Shown one piece after another: positions 6,689 to 16,300 of a DNA stretch of 64,000 bases. Within the stretch, counting starts at the first letter, position 1. Every line of letters begins with the position of its first letter. Both the position numbers and the translations under genes were made by a program. The notes beneath the pieces were generated by a model, which saw nothing but the letters and a program-made list of their open reading frames with translations, did not search any database and was not told the DNA's origin. The DNA is from Candidatus Uhrbacteria bacterium (GTDB lineage Bacteria; Patescibacteria; ABY1; SG8-24; UBA9934). The stretch lies in contig JABJOE010000006.1 in NCBI GenBank assembly GCA_018664485.1, positions 1 to 64,000 of the forward strand. The letters run 5' to 3'.

Positions 6689-7918
6689 TTACATCATCTT
6701 GCGGCGAATGAACGCTGGGATCCCCAGATCCTCCTCATCAGCTTCCTTTGCCGGTGCTCCAGGCGTTCCAACACGAACCGTCTTTCGCTCCTGCTTTACC
6801 TCAGGTACGGGCGTTGGCACAGGTGAAGGCGCCGGAACACGCCGCTGTTCAAATGGTGACTCCTTCTTCTCAACAGTTGGTAACGGTCGCCCACCAGCAG
6901 GTGTCCAGCTACCCTGAGGCGCTACACTCACGTCGCCTGCCATCACAGGAGTACTTCGTCGTTCTCTATTATCAAATCCGGTTGCCACAACCGTGATGCG
7001 GACTTCATCCTCCATACTCTCATCAACATGTGCTCCGAAGATCACCTTAGCGTCGTCATCAGCGGAACCAGTAATCACCTTCGCAGCCTCTGCAACTTCG
7101 TACATTGAAAGGTCAGAGCTACCCGTTACAGTGAAGAGAATTCCCTTAGCGCCGTCGATTGAAAGCTCTAGCAATGGGCTCGCAATGGCGATCTTAGCAG
7201 CTTCAACGGCCCGGTTCTCACCAGTAGCCGCACCGATCCCCATAAGAGCAGATCCGGCACTTTGCATAATAGCCTTAACGTCAGCAAAGTCGACGTTAAT
7301 CAGTCCAGGAAGTGTGATAATTTCAGAAATTCCCTGTACCCCCTGTCGCAACACATCATCGATAATTTGGAAGGACTCTAGAAGAGAGGTCTTCTTATCA
7401 ATGATCTGTAGTACACGATCGTTTGGAATAGTAATAATTGTGTCGACGTGCTCTGAAAGCTCGTTGTATGCATCGTCGGCAATACGCTTGCGCTGTGCTC
7501 CTTCAAATGAAAATGGCTTGGTAACAACGGCTACTGTAAGCGCTCCTGACTCGCGGGCAATCTTTGCAACTTCAGCGATAGATCCAGATCCAGTCCCTCC
7601 GCCTAGTCCAGCCGTGAGGAAAACCATGTCAGTATTTGAAACAGAATTTCGGATATCATTCGCACTCTCTTCTGCTGCACGACGGCCGAGCTCTGGATTC
7701 ATACCAGCACCAAGTCCACGAGTTACAGTTTTACCAATAGCTAGCTTAGACTTTGCTAGGTTCTGGTGAAGAGCCTGGACATCGGTATTCACTGCCACAA
7801 AATCAACGCCCCTTAGGTTCTCTTCAATCATTCTATTGATAGCCGAACCACCACCACCTCCGATACCAAAGACCTTAATCTTGGCGAATGTTTCTATGTC
7901 TGGTTTTACCTGTGCCAT
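6689..7918 (-). CDS. ftsZ: Cell division protein FtsZ
   Basis: 409 residues from the ATG at 7918; an in-frame TTG at 7930 is a poorer start. Tubulin-like GTPase that polymerises into the Z ring at mid-cell. Visible: KVFGIGGGGGSAINRM at the N terminus, NTDVQAL, the tubulin signature GLGGGTGSGSIAE, FSFEGAQRKRIA, the T7 synergy loop NVDFADVKAIM, a Pro-rich linker of about 70 residues (330-400) and a conserved C-terminal peptide (GIPAFIRRKMM) that in other bacteria docks FtsA. It has its own transcription unit: ftsA upstream ends in a terminator 450 bases away. Confidence 0.98.
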   Translation of the reverse strand: MAQVKPDIETFAKIKVFGIGGGGGSAINRMIEENLRGVDFVAVNTDVQALHQNLAKSKLAIGKTVTRGLGAGMNPELGRRAAEESANDIRNSVSNTDMVFLTAGLGGGTGSGSIAEVAKIARESGALTVAVVTKPFSFEGAQRKRIADDAYNELSEHVDTIITIPNDRVLQIIDKKTSLLESFQIIDDVLRQGVQGISEIITLPGLINVDFADVKAIMQSAGSALMGIGAATGENRAVEAAKIAIASPLLELSIDGAKGILFTVTGSSDLSMYEVAEAAKVITGSADDDAKVIFGAHVDESMEDEVRITVVATGFDNRERRSTPVMAGDVSVAPQGSWTPAGGRPLPTVEKKESPFEQRRVPAPSPVPTPVPEVKQERKTVRVGTPGAPAKEADEEDLGIPAFIRRKMM

Positions 7919-8058
7919 ATGCGTATACAAAATTTATTTTCCCCCATTCGTGTTGAACACTTATTGTGTTCAATTTAGCTAACTCTAGAACAATTTTTGT
8001 ACTCTCAATTTACCACATCTTAGGATCTATTAAAACTAAACGTGGATAAGTAGCTACA

Positions 8059-8242
8059 GGTAATAATTCAGAAACGCCTTTCTCCTGAGCCTGTGCTGTC
8101 TAGGGGTAGGTCGGTCTTCACAATCTGCAGAACCCGGTGTCCGTCGATTACCAATGGTTTCGACGGATAGGTTCTGCTATTCAATTACTCCGCCAAACCG
8201 TGACCTTAGACTTGCTCGGAGCGTTTCTGAATTTTATTACCC
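8059..8242. repeat. Large structured palindrome between ftsA and ftsZ
   Basis: Outer arms pair GGTAATAA-TTCAGAAACGC (8059-) with GCGTTTCTGAATTTTATTACC (-8242). Inside are GTCTAGGGG / CCTTAGAC (imperfect), GCAGAACC / GGTTCTGC (8 bp, perfect) and TCCGTCGA / TCGACGGA (8 bp, perfect). No ATTTGG arm is present, so it may be a separate family or a structured RNA. Nothing else is recognised in 7931-8306. Confidence 0.7.
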
Positions 8243-8306
8243 TTCGCTGTGGTTAAGGGAAATACGACAGCGGCAGCAATGCGTTTACCGTTGTTCAGTC
8301 GGAATC

Positions 8307-8334
8307 AAAAAAGAACGGTGTCATCAACCGTTCT
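8307..8334 (-). terminator. Intrinsic terminator of ftsA
   Basis: Minus strand: AGAACGGT-tgatgac-ACCGTTCT followed by TTTT, 38 bases after the ftsA stop. Confidence 0.85.
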
Positions 8335-8371
8335 CTATTCTGAGAAACATAGCCAGGGAAAATCTGAGAGC

Positions 8372-9622
8372 TTATGGCACTAACGATTTCAACCATGTTC
8401 GGATCTGCTCCCCAACCTGCCCGAAACCATCCCATTTAAGGAAACTTAGTCCTCGTCGCTGTGAACCACGAATGCTGTAACCCCAAATAGCCAATCCAAC
8501 GGCAGTTGCGTAGCTTGGATCCTTAACCTCATCTATAACGCTACTTACACCAACCGTCTGTCCGATAGTAGCTGGAAGACGCAAAACCCGTTTCGCAACG
8601 CTTGATACGCCCTGTAAATTCATCGTAGCTCCAGTAAGTACGATACCGACAGGAAGCATTCCAGATCGATCAATCTTACGCAATTCATCGTCCACCGCCT
8701 CAAACAACTCTTCAACTCGCGCCTCAATAACCTCTGAGACAAAGCGAGCTTTTACAGGGTCTTCCTCAGACGAACCAAAGTCCTGTAGCGTGAACACATC
8801 TTTACGATCGACATCATCTGGCGATGCATTTCCAATCCGCATCTTAATATCCTCCGCAACCTCAAGTGAAGTTTTCAACCCGATAGCAATATCATTTGTA
8901 ATGTGATCACCTCCAACTGGCAGAACAGCCGTATGGAGAATATCTCCCTCCTCGAAAACCGCCATGGTAGTGGTAGAAGCTCCGATATCAATCACGCATA
9001 CTCCCAACTCCTTTTGCCGGTTTGTGAGCACTGCCTCGGCAGTAGCAAGTGGCGTGAACACCAAGTCGTCGATATTCAAACCTGTCCTGTATACACTTTT
9101 TGTAAGATTCTTAATGTGAGACGACAGTGTCTGGATAATAACTGCATCAACCTCTAAACGGATCCCATTCATGCCTACAGGGTCTTTAATACCCTGCTGA
9201 CCGTCCACTGTGAAGCTTTTAGGGATAACATGGAGTATTTCGTAGTTTGAGGGTGTTGCAACAGTACGGGCGGCCTCAATAGCACGCTCAACGTCCTCTT
9301 CCTTAATCTCACCATCTCCACGGCCGACTCCAACCACACCCCTACTCTCTTGAACAAAAATATGATGCCCTGCGATAGACGTCCAAGCACTGTTGACTGC
9401 AACTCCTGTCATGCGCTCAGCACGCTCTAAAGCCTTTGAAATCGAAGAAACAGCATCTTCCATGCTGGAAATACTACCTTTATGGATCCCCTCCGACGGT
9501 ACAGAAACCGCACCAATGATATGTAATTGTGCCTTACCCTCATCTGAAGGGACTGCCTGACCTACAACGACACGAATATGGGATGAACCCAGGTCAAGAC
9601 CGGCGATTAAATCATCTGACAT
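8372..9622 (-). CDS. ftsA: Cell division protein FtsA
   Basis: 416 residues; actin-like ATPase that tethers FtsZ to the membrane and recruits the later divisome. Visible: phosphate-1 motif IAGLDLGSSHIRVVVG at the N terminus, the SHS2 subdomain region (about residues 85-165), phosphate-2 VCVIDIGASTTTMAVFEEG, the adenosine motif GIVLTGATMNLQGV, and a basic amphipathic C-terminal helix with aromatic residues (FGQVGEQIRTWLKSLV), the usual membrane-targeting sequence. A -10-like TATACT ends 6 bases before the ATG. It follows dgkA by 24 bases and may also be read from upstream; a terminator separates it from ftsZ. Confidence 0.97.
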   Translation of the reverse strand: MSDDLIAGLDLGSSHIRVVVGQAVPSDEGKAQLHIIGAVSVPSEGIHKGSISSMEDAVSSISKALERAERMTGVAVNSAWTSIAGHHIFVQESRGVVGVGRGDGEIKEEDVERAIEAARTVATPSNYEILHVIPKSFTVDGQQGIKDPVGMNGIRLEVDAVIIQTLSSHIKNLTKSVYRTGLNIDDLVFTPLATAEAVLTNRQKELGVCVIDIGASTTTMAVFEEGDILHTAVLPVGGDHITNDIAIGLKTSLEVAEDIKMRIGNASPDDVDRKDVFTLQDFGSSEEDPVKARFVSEVIEARVEELFEAVDDELRKIDRSGMLPVGIVLTGATMNLQGVSSVAKRVLRLPATIGQTVGVSSVIDEVKDPSYATAVGLAIWGYSIRGSQRRGLSFLKWDGFGQVGEQIRTWLKSLVP

Positions 9623-9646
9623 AGTAATAGTATAGCCGACATTGCC

Positions 9647-10015
9647 TTATACGAACAGTTCCGCCAAGGCTGGCAGTAAAATCATTAACCCAATGATAAC
9701 TGATGTTATAGATGTAAGTAAAACGGCTCCAGCCATCATATCCTTCACTTCCTTTACCATGGGATTCAATCGAGGCTTTAATCCGTCTGTAATTCGCTCT
9801 ACGATACTGTTTACAACCTCCATTATTAATACGGATGCTGAAAGTAGGATGAGTATGACTTGCTCCCAAGTAGCGAGGTCCAGTAGAAAGATAAGTATTA
9901 CAACTACGATCAGTCCTGCCAATTGCAGTCTAAAACTCTGCTCGTGTCGTGCAACATTTTTAAGTCCACGGATAGCGTGACTCAAACTTCTTCTAAACTG
10001 CTTTATTGAAATCAT
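9647..10015 (-). CDS. dgkA: Diacylglycerol/undecaprenol kinase, DgkA family
   Basis: 122 residues, the size of a prokaryotic DAGK. A cytoplasmic amphipathic N terminus (FRRSLSHAIRGLKNVARHEQSFRLQ) is followed by three membrane helices. The catalytic region is present as EVVNSIVERITDG and KEVKDMMAGAVLL, matching the family's E-x-x-N-T-A-I-E and K-D-x-x-A-G-A-V. In Gram-positive-like bacteria the preferred substrate is undecaprenol, recycling the wall-lipid carrier. The start overlaps the ybeY stop by 4 bases (ATGA), so they are translationally coupled, an arrangement seen widely in bacteria. Confidence 0.93.
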   Translation of the reverse strand: MISIKQFRRSLSHAIRGLKNVARHEQSFRLQLAGLIVVVILIFLLDLATWEQVILILLSASVLIMEVVNSIVERITDGLKPRLNPMVKEVKDMMAGAVLLTSITSVIIGLMILLPALAELFV

Positions 10016-10431
10016 ACTACTAGAACTTTATCGACAATATCATCTTGAATTTGAAACATCTTCTCCGCATCTTCTGACACCTCATGATCGTATCCCAACA
10101 CATGCAATATACCGTGAACGATGAGCATGGACACTTCGTCGCTTGCTCCGTTTGGCGCCTGCCTTTCCGCTTGTGCGTAGCAAATTGCAACGTCACCCAG
10201 AAGCTCTCCCGGGTCATGCATATAGGAAAACGAAAGCACGTCTGTAACTGAGTCCTTCCCTCGATACATCCGGTTTAATTTATGTATCTCACGTTCATCG
10301 ACAAATCGCAAAGCGATAACTCCGTCCGCTTTTTGTGAATCGTTCACCAAACGAACAATGTTATCAAATCTACCTTCTGCCAATTGCTGATCAGAAGTTA
10401 AAGCCTCCTGATTCACATCGAGCGTTATCAC
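10012..10431 (-). CDS. ybeY: Endoribonuclease YbeY
   Basis: 139 residues. Zinc-dependent RNase involved in 16S rRNA 3'-end maturation and ribosome quality control. The metal-binding motif HGILHVLGYDHE (H-x3-H-x5-H) is intact near residue 105, and the upstream YRGKDSVTDVLSFSY and LLGDVAICY stretches are typical. Its start overlaps the 3' end of the TSP3-type membrane protein gene by 4 bases and its stop overlaps dgkA, so the three genes form a tightly coupled run. Confidence 0.95.
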   Translation of the reverse strand: MITLDVNQEALTSDQQLAEGRFDNIVRLVNDSQKADGVIALRFVDEREIHKLNRMYRGKDSVTDVLSFSYMHDPGELLGDVAICYAQAERQAPNGASDEVSMLIVHGILHVLGYDHEVSEDAEKMFQIQDDIVDKVLVV

Positions 10432-11435
10432 AAAGCGATAATGTAAAAACTATTGATTAGCATCTGGAATGTCTGGAGGAAGTCAACGGTAACCTCATCA
10501 TCCAAATCATACGTGAAAGAATAGAAGAAACTGTCAGTAACCACGACCGATGTCCGCTCATCGCTACTCATATAGACCACATAGCCCTCCTTTGTAAGGA
10601 GTTCAATTGACATTGGGAAAGACGTTTCGATTGCAGGCGTTATAACTATAGAAAAGCTTGCATTTGTATTTGTGCTAACGACTACTTCTTGTACTCCTTC
10701 GGCTGGATCTACCGCTTCGCTCACATCCCAGCCGGTTGGATGCGTAAATCTAAATACTTCGTCTGAAGACACAAACTCTTCCACGGCTCCGGTGTCCAAA
10801 AGCGTTGCCCCTGAAGTGCTCAATGGACTGTAACGATGGAAAACTTCATTACCATCTAGGAATGAATCACCGTCTGAATCTGGGTTTCGATCATCTGTAC
10901 CGTACAGATCTTCCTCAACATCTGTAAGGCCATCACTGTCGGTATCAACGCCAGGTCCCGGCTCTACAACATCTTCTGGGCGATCATCTTTTGAATCGCA
11001 TACGTCACCCTTATCATCGTCGTCTATATCAGATTGGCTGGCGTTTGCATCTTCTGGACAGTTATCTTCACTGTCAATAATTCCATCTCCATCGATGTCG
11101 TCTGTCACCTCCTCTTCTTCTACGTTTAGAGATTGCACTACAAAATACCCAACCACAGCAAGTACAGTGATCAGAACTATTCCAACACCCAAAATAATGA
11201 AAGGTGCCTTGCTTTTCTTTTTTGGCACAGGCTTTGGTGCAGGTTTCGGTTTTGGAACTGGTTTCGGCTTCGGCACAGGCTTAGGTGCTGGCTTTGGAAG
11301 TTCTTTCACCGTCGCCTTCTTCTGCGCGAATGATGCTGGCATTACATGAATTTCAACATCTGAAAGAAGCGACTTGCGCTCTTTCTCCTGCTTTGCTAGC
11401 TCTTCAGGTTTCATGTTTTTACCAGACTTCTTCAT
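10428..11435 (-). CDS. Anchored TSP3-like calcium-binding protein
   Basis: 335 residues. A cytoplasmic N terminus of about 75 residues ends in a Lys-Pro repeat (PKPVPKPKPAPKPVPKKK). One membrane helix follows (FIILGVGIVLITVLAVVGYF, about 79-98), then an acidic outside region with D-x-D-x-D-G calcium loops of the thrombospondin type 3 kind (DIDGDGIIDSEDNCP, DTDSDGLTDVEEDL, DSDGDSFLDGNEVF). The last 130 residues form a domain I do not recognise, lacking obvious catalytic motifs. The same layout recurs in the next two genes upstream. Probable cell-surface or periplasm-like location; function unknown. Confidence 0.8.
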   Translation of the reverse strand: MKKSGKNMKPEELAKQEKERKSLLSDVEIHVMPASFAQKKATVKELPKPAPKPVPKPKPVPKPKPAPKPVPKKKSKAPFIILGVGIVLITVLAVVGYFVVQSLNVEEEEVTDDIDGDGIIDSEDNCPEDANASQSDIDDDDKGDVCDSKDDRPEDVVEPGPGVDTDSDGLTDVEEDLYGTDDRNPDSDGDSFLDGNEVFHRYSPLSTSGATLLDTGAVEEFVSSDEVFRFTHPTGWDVSEAVDPAEGVQEVVVSTNTNASFSIVITPAIETSFPMSIELLTKEGYVVYMSSDERTSVVVTDSFFYSFTYDLDDEVTVDFLQTFQMLINSFYIIAL

Positions 11436-11444
11436 AAAAAACGT

Positions 11445-12167
11445 CTATGGTTGATCAGGAATCTCGAACAGTTTTCCGTCACCATTTGGATTAAATCCAC
11501 CTGCTACTTCTTGACCATCTAAATATCCATCTCCATCTGTATCAGCTTCAAGAGGATCTGTTCCGTAAACCTGAACCTCTTCACGATCTCCAAGTCCGTC
11601 TTTGTCTGTATCTAACTCGGAAGGGTCGGTACCCGCTACGATTTCTTCTGCGTCCGTTAGACCGTCACCATCGGAATCTACTTCCTCGGTTTCTTCCTCC
11701 GGATCTTCATCTTCAATAACCTCATCGTCCACAACTTCGTCATCTACCACCTCATCGGCAACCACTTCGTCATCTACTACCTCTACTGTTTCTTCATCGA
11801 TAATCTCATCATCGATTGTAGATGGGCCAAAAATCAATGCATACGCAAGCCACCCTGCAACACTAATAATTACAAGAGCAACAATAACGATTAATAGAAT
11901 CTTACCAAACCCTGACTTACGTTTTGGCATCATTGGTGGTGCTACCGGGGACCCACCTGCGGACGGTGGGACTGGTACTGGCGCGCCCGTTGGTGCCTGT
12001 GCCACGGGAGCTGGTGCCGGAGTTGGCACGGGAGTAGGTACTGGCGCCGGTGCCGGGGTTGGCGCAGGTGCTGCGGCCGCTACTGGCAAATTCACCGGAG
12101 CATCAAACATATCTTCAACGGGTGGTTGAGGTGCCGCTCCTGGTTTTGGTGTCTGGTCATCGAACAT
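11445..12167 (-). CDS. Anchored TSP3-like calcium-binding protein
   Basis: 240 residues from the ATG at 12167; a TTG three codons earlier is less likely. The N terminus is a Pro/Ala/Val repeat (residues about 22-70, PAPAPVPTPVPTP), followed by a basic patch (PKRKSGFGK), one membrane helix (ILLIVIVALVIISVAGWLAYALIF), a Glu/Asp/Val-rich stalk (VVDDEVVADEVVDDEV...) and three D-x-D-x-D-G loops (DSDGDGLTDAEEI, DTDKDGLGDREEV, DTDGDGYLDGQEV). It ends GGFNPNGDG, matching the GGFDP ending of the next gene. Likely a short surface protein whose outer half is a calcium-ordered rod. Confidence 0.78.
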   Translation of the reverse strand: MFDDQTPKPGAAPQPPVEDMFDAPVNLPVAAAAPAPTPAPAPVPTPVPTPAPAPVAQAPTGAPVPVPPSAGGSPVAPPMMPKRKSGFGKILLIVIVALVIISVAGWLAYALIFGPSTIDDEIIDEETVEVVDDEVVADEVVDDEVVDDEVIEDEDPEEETEEVDSDGDGLTDAEEIVAGTDPSELDTDKDGLGDREEVQVYGTDPLEADTDGDGYLDGQEVAGGFNPNGDGKLFEIPDQP

Positions 12168-12200
12168 AATTAACAATAACAGTAACTATTTACATTAACA

Positions 12201-13145
12201 CTACTCGACTTCCGCTTCGGCCAAAGGATCAAACCCACCAGCGACTTCGTCTCCATCGGAGTAACCGTCACCATCTGTGTCAGCATTCGTTGGATCAGTC
12301 TCATAATCGCGCAATTCATCATAGTCAGTCAGACCATCTGAATCTGTATCAACCATATCATCGCTCGTGCCGGCCTCACCTTCTTGAAGTAAATTCAGTC
12401 CGTCACCGTCTTCATCGATTGATGAAAACATGTCCTTACATGACTCAATTGCAGAAGATGTAGCCAGCCAATTGCAAGCAGTTATATTACCAACAATTAC
12501 AGCTTCTTCCAGATCATTTTGGTCATTACACAGTGTGACATCTACTCCGCTCTTATTACAATTTCCGGATGAAGCTGCGTTAGCGCTTATAGCTAGCTGA
12601 CAGCGACCAACCACACTCTCGTCATTCATTTTACTGCAGTCATCATACTCAAGCGAATCAACGATCGACTCAAACGAAACTGAATCGAAACAATCATCTT
12701 GAGACTCACCTTCTAATAACTGACACACATCCGTATCGTCAGTTTCTTTCGCGATAAATAGAATACAATTCTCTGCAGCATCATCACTCGCGGACTCAAG
12801 ACACACAGACGGCTCCATGAGTTCTCGAGCGATGTCCGTCCAAACATGATCTACACAATACTGTTCATCCTCTTCCTCCTCGCATTCCTTAAGGTCTGCC
12901 TTAATCAATTCGTATACCTCTGAAATCTCATCGTTCGTCATCTCTTGTACGCTTGACCCGAGAAGTGCGCGAACACCCCAAACTGCCAACAATGCAACTA
13001 GTATCAATATAAGAATTACAACAATGTACCGGACCAAAGGTCTATGAACTGGAGGTTGCGACTCACCCGTTCCCGATACCTCTACCGGCGCAACTGGCTG
13101 TCCAGATGCATCAAGTTCATAAAATTGTTGATCTTTTGATTCCAT
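12201..13145 (-). CDS. Anchored Cys-rich TSP3-like protein
   Basis: 314 residues. One membrane helix (YIVVILILILVALLAVWGV, about 39-57), then about 170 residues rich in Cys, Asp and Glu with paired cysteines (CEEEEDEQYC, CLESASDDAAENC, CQLLEGESQDDC), and three calcium-loop repeats (DEDGDGLNLLQE, DTDSDGLTDYDE, DTDGDGYSDGDE) ending EVAGGFDP. The even Cys pairing suggests disulfides outside the membrane. It lies directly after the giant gene, separated by palindrome 3, and starts the run of three TSP3-type genes. Confidence 0.78.
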   Translation of the reverse strand: MESKDQQFYELDASGQPVAPVEVSGTGESQPPVHRPLVRYIVVILILILVALLAVWGVRALLGSSVQEMTNDEISEVYELIKADLKECEEEEDEQYCVDHVWTDIARELMEPSVCLESASDDAAENCILFIAKETDDTDVCQLLEGESQDDCFDSVSFESIVDSLEYDDCSKMNDESVVGRCQLAISANAASSGNCNKSGVDVTLCNDQNDLEEAVIVGNITACNWLATSSAIESCKDMFSSIDEDGDGLNLLQEGEAGTSDDMVDTDSDGLTDYDELRDYETDPTNADTDGDGYSDGDEVAGGFDPLAEAEVE

Positions 13146-13198
13146 GTGATGTATTTACTCAACTTATAGTCTCGTTATTGAACTGCTAGCAAACTTTT

Positions 13199-13325
13199 TG
13201 GACGTATGTATTTTAGATCAATTTCACCTGTGCAGATACCCTAGTAAAACTAACCGGGGACCGCCTGTCCTTCGTAGCTTTAGCGCAGAATGGATAAGTT
13301 GAAAATGGTCCAAATACATAGTCCA
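13199..13325. repeat. Intergenic imperfect palindrome 3
   Basis: Left TGGACGTATGTATTT and right AAATACATAGTCCA pair with one bulge, extended by GATC-ATTTTC-like flanks. The right arm abuts the stop codon of the giant gene. Read from that gene, TATTTGGACCATTTT matches palindrome 2 closely. Confidence 0.75.
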
Positions 13326-16300
13326 TTACGGTTCGCAATACCTGAATCTCATATCATCAAGCGAGACCGTTCCACCGCTATCATTGTCATCAAATGAAAT
13401 TCGAATTGGAATCTCCTGTGAGTTCTCGCCGTCACACGCAAACCCTGCGGGCCACGGAATCTCTACGTCGTCCCCCTCTGTAACGTTTCCACTTACAGCC
13501 TCACCGTCAATTACGTACGTGAAACGAATCGATACGATTGAATTTACAATCTCTTCATAGATCTCCTCCAACTCATCGGCTGATGAACCGTTATGAGCAT
13601 AGTCAACATCATTGTCATCATTCGGGTTACCAGAAGACCAACATGCCATTTGATCGATCAAATCAAGATCAACATAATCAGCGGCACAAGTTTCAGATGT
13701 AGCCGCACGCGCTACTGGGATCTCGACTAATTCAAGCGCGAAGTCGGCGACAGACTCAGCTATAGACATAACTTTCCATTCCTTGATATTCCAGGAGATA
13801 CGTACAGGTGAAATCCATGGAGAGTATAACGTCTCTGCTGGACAGTCGAACGGACAGTCCGCGTATGTCTCTCCCACATCACAACTCCCATCATTATTAC
13901 ATGAAGACGTACCGGAACCACTACCTGGGTTACATGTAGCATCACAGCCACCGCATGTCGTTATGTCAGCTACACCCCCTTCAGCATAACAGTCATACGT
14001 AGACACGCCATAGTATCCCGAACAACACTCCCATGAAATAACGCAGCTACTACTACAGCTAGATATATCTGAGCCGGTATCACCATCACAAGTTTCACCG
14101 TCTGCAGTATTTGTATATTCGTCACCACACTCGGATTCCTGACAGTCGGTAGCAGGATGATCATCTTCATCAGCTTCTTCGTCATAATTACAGTCTGCAG
14201 TTTCCGTTCCGCCTGAATCACACTCCTCTTCGCCATTAATTACTCCATCTCCACAAACCGGAGAGGTACACTCGTTGGTACAATCATCTTCGTCTACATC
14301 ATTTCCATCATCACACTGTTCATCTGCAACATCATCGACTACTCCGTTTCCACACAAGGAATCCATCCACTCCTCCTCGTCCATCCAACCATCCTCCGTT
14401 CGATAATCATCGCAGAATGCATCTTCTACTGGCGACACTTCACTGTCAGACCCTGAATATAGGGCGACTGTGTAAATCTCGACCCCGTCATCCTTTAGCT
14501 GACATGCCATGAGTGCCGGGTCGATCTGTGACGCACCACAACTCTCACAACTCCATAAACCATCCGTCATCAATACAACAATTTGACGATCATCGGTGCT
14601 AGAATAAGTAGTAAACGCTGTCTGAGCAGCCTTAAGTCCGTAGTAAGTATAAGTACCACTGCGTGCAATGTATGAAGCGACCTCAGACTGTGCATATACG
14701 CTATTGTCTGCATCATAGAAGAAGCCATCGTCGACATTTGAAGCGTATGTATATTCAACTTCCTCAACCGCTCCACACGTCTCCGTATCTGGATCACAAT
14801 CAGAGTCTTCCATATAGTTGGTGAATCCAATGAACCCAATTTCTACGCCACTACCGAGACCTTCAAAGATTCCGTCAACCGAAGTCTGTAGAGAGTCGAT
14901 CGTCGTATCCATTCGAGTTTCACCTTCACATTCAACAGACTCATCCTCTTCACATGTTGAGTCATAATGACAGCTTGTACCGTCGTCAGCACAAGTACCA
15001 TCCCAGACGTATGCCATTGATCCAGACATATCCGTTGAGAAGATAATCTTTGTGTCTGGAATATCGAATTCGTAATCAACGTCGGCAGTTAACCTTGTAG
15101 CTACAGTACACGCTGGGAAATAGACAGTCGCTGAGTTTCCGTAAGTAAGCAATGTTCCACTGACATCAGCATCGTATGAAATCATTTCGATTTCATTACT
15201 TCGTCTTGCGCCCAGCTCGTTAGTCTTCATCAAGAGTTGGTCGTTCTCGTAGGTAAACGGACAAGTAGACTCGCAACCATCTGCACAACTCGGAAGAATA
15301 CATTCGCCATCTCCGTCGTCGTCTTCGCAGCCACTATCATTAAGGCACATCAGCCCATTATTATCACCACCATTACAGACACCCACATTGGAACATCCAT
15401 AATATGCCAAACTGTCAGGCCCCACGATTACAGCACCTTCGTCTTCTCGATCACACATTCCATACACGTTACCCTCGGGATATAACGATCCGTCCAACTG
15501 AGCGTACCAATAAGGTAGGTCGGTTCCATCACAAACTTCTTCATCTTCTATTATTGTATCTCCACAAAATGCTCCGGAGTACGTTACTTGAACACATGAA
15601 TCGTTACAGTAAGAACATGTTGAGTCGTATTGAGAATCGCAAACCACTCCATTATCTGACCCTTCATCACATTGCTCTTCGCCATCATAAAGATATCCAT
15701 CTCCACAAACATTTAACTGACACTCGGTAGTACAGTCATCTGTAGAGTCATCGTTTCCGTCGTCACACTCCTCACCATCATCAACAACTCCATCTCCACA
15801 ATCGGATGATGCCACACAGCTAACACCCTGCCAGAATGCCGTTGTAGACCAAGGACTATTCCATCCACAAGTCTCACCACCTTCACCGTCATCGGCACAA
15901 GTGATAGTTCTAGTTGTTGGGAATGTTGAAGTTGAGCATACTCCGTCGTCCGTTCCACAATATGAGTTAGAAGTACACGGATAACCGATCAGACTTTCAG
16001 TACCGGCCAAACATACTGTTGTTATCTCACATGCCTCAGACCATGACGAAGAACTATCTCCACATACCGCGCTGTCGCAGTCGGCATCGTCTTCACAAGC
16101 AGCACCTTCGTCAGTACCACCTACACATAATTCACCATCCCATGAGTCACTATTTCCATCACATACCTCTCCCTCACCATCATCAACTTCTCCGTCTCCA
16201 CAGAATGAAGCGGCTCCTGAACAATCCCAGGCACAACTGCTATTAGGGTTTGAATTGTATGTTGAGTTTAAGTCAGTACATGCTGAACCTCCGTAGTTTA

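Noticed and set aside
6993..7769. 258-codon open frame on the plus strand opposite ftsZ
   Set aside because: An antisense shadow of a strongly conserved gene, with no ribosome site and no family-like motifs.
8154..8480. 108-codon plus-strand frame across the ftsA-ftsZ gap
   Set aside because: It covers a structured palindrome, a terminator and the end of ftsA, and looks like nothing coding.
11602..12129. Ser/Thr-rich plus-strand frame opposite the calcium-loop gene
   Set aside because: The low complexity is simply the complement of the acidic repeat.
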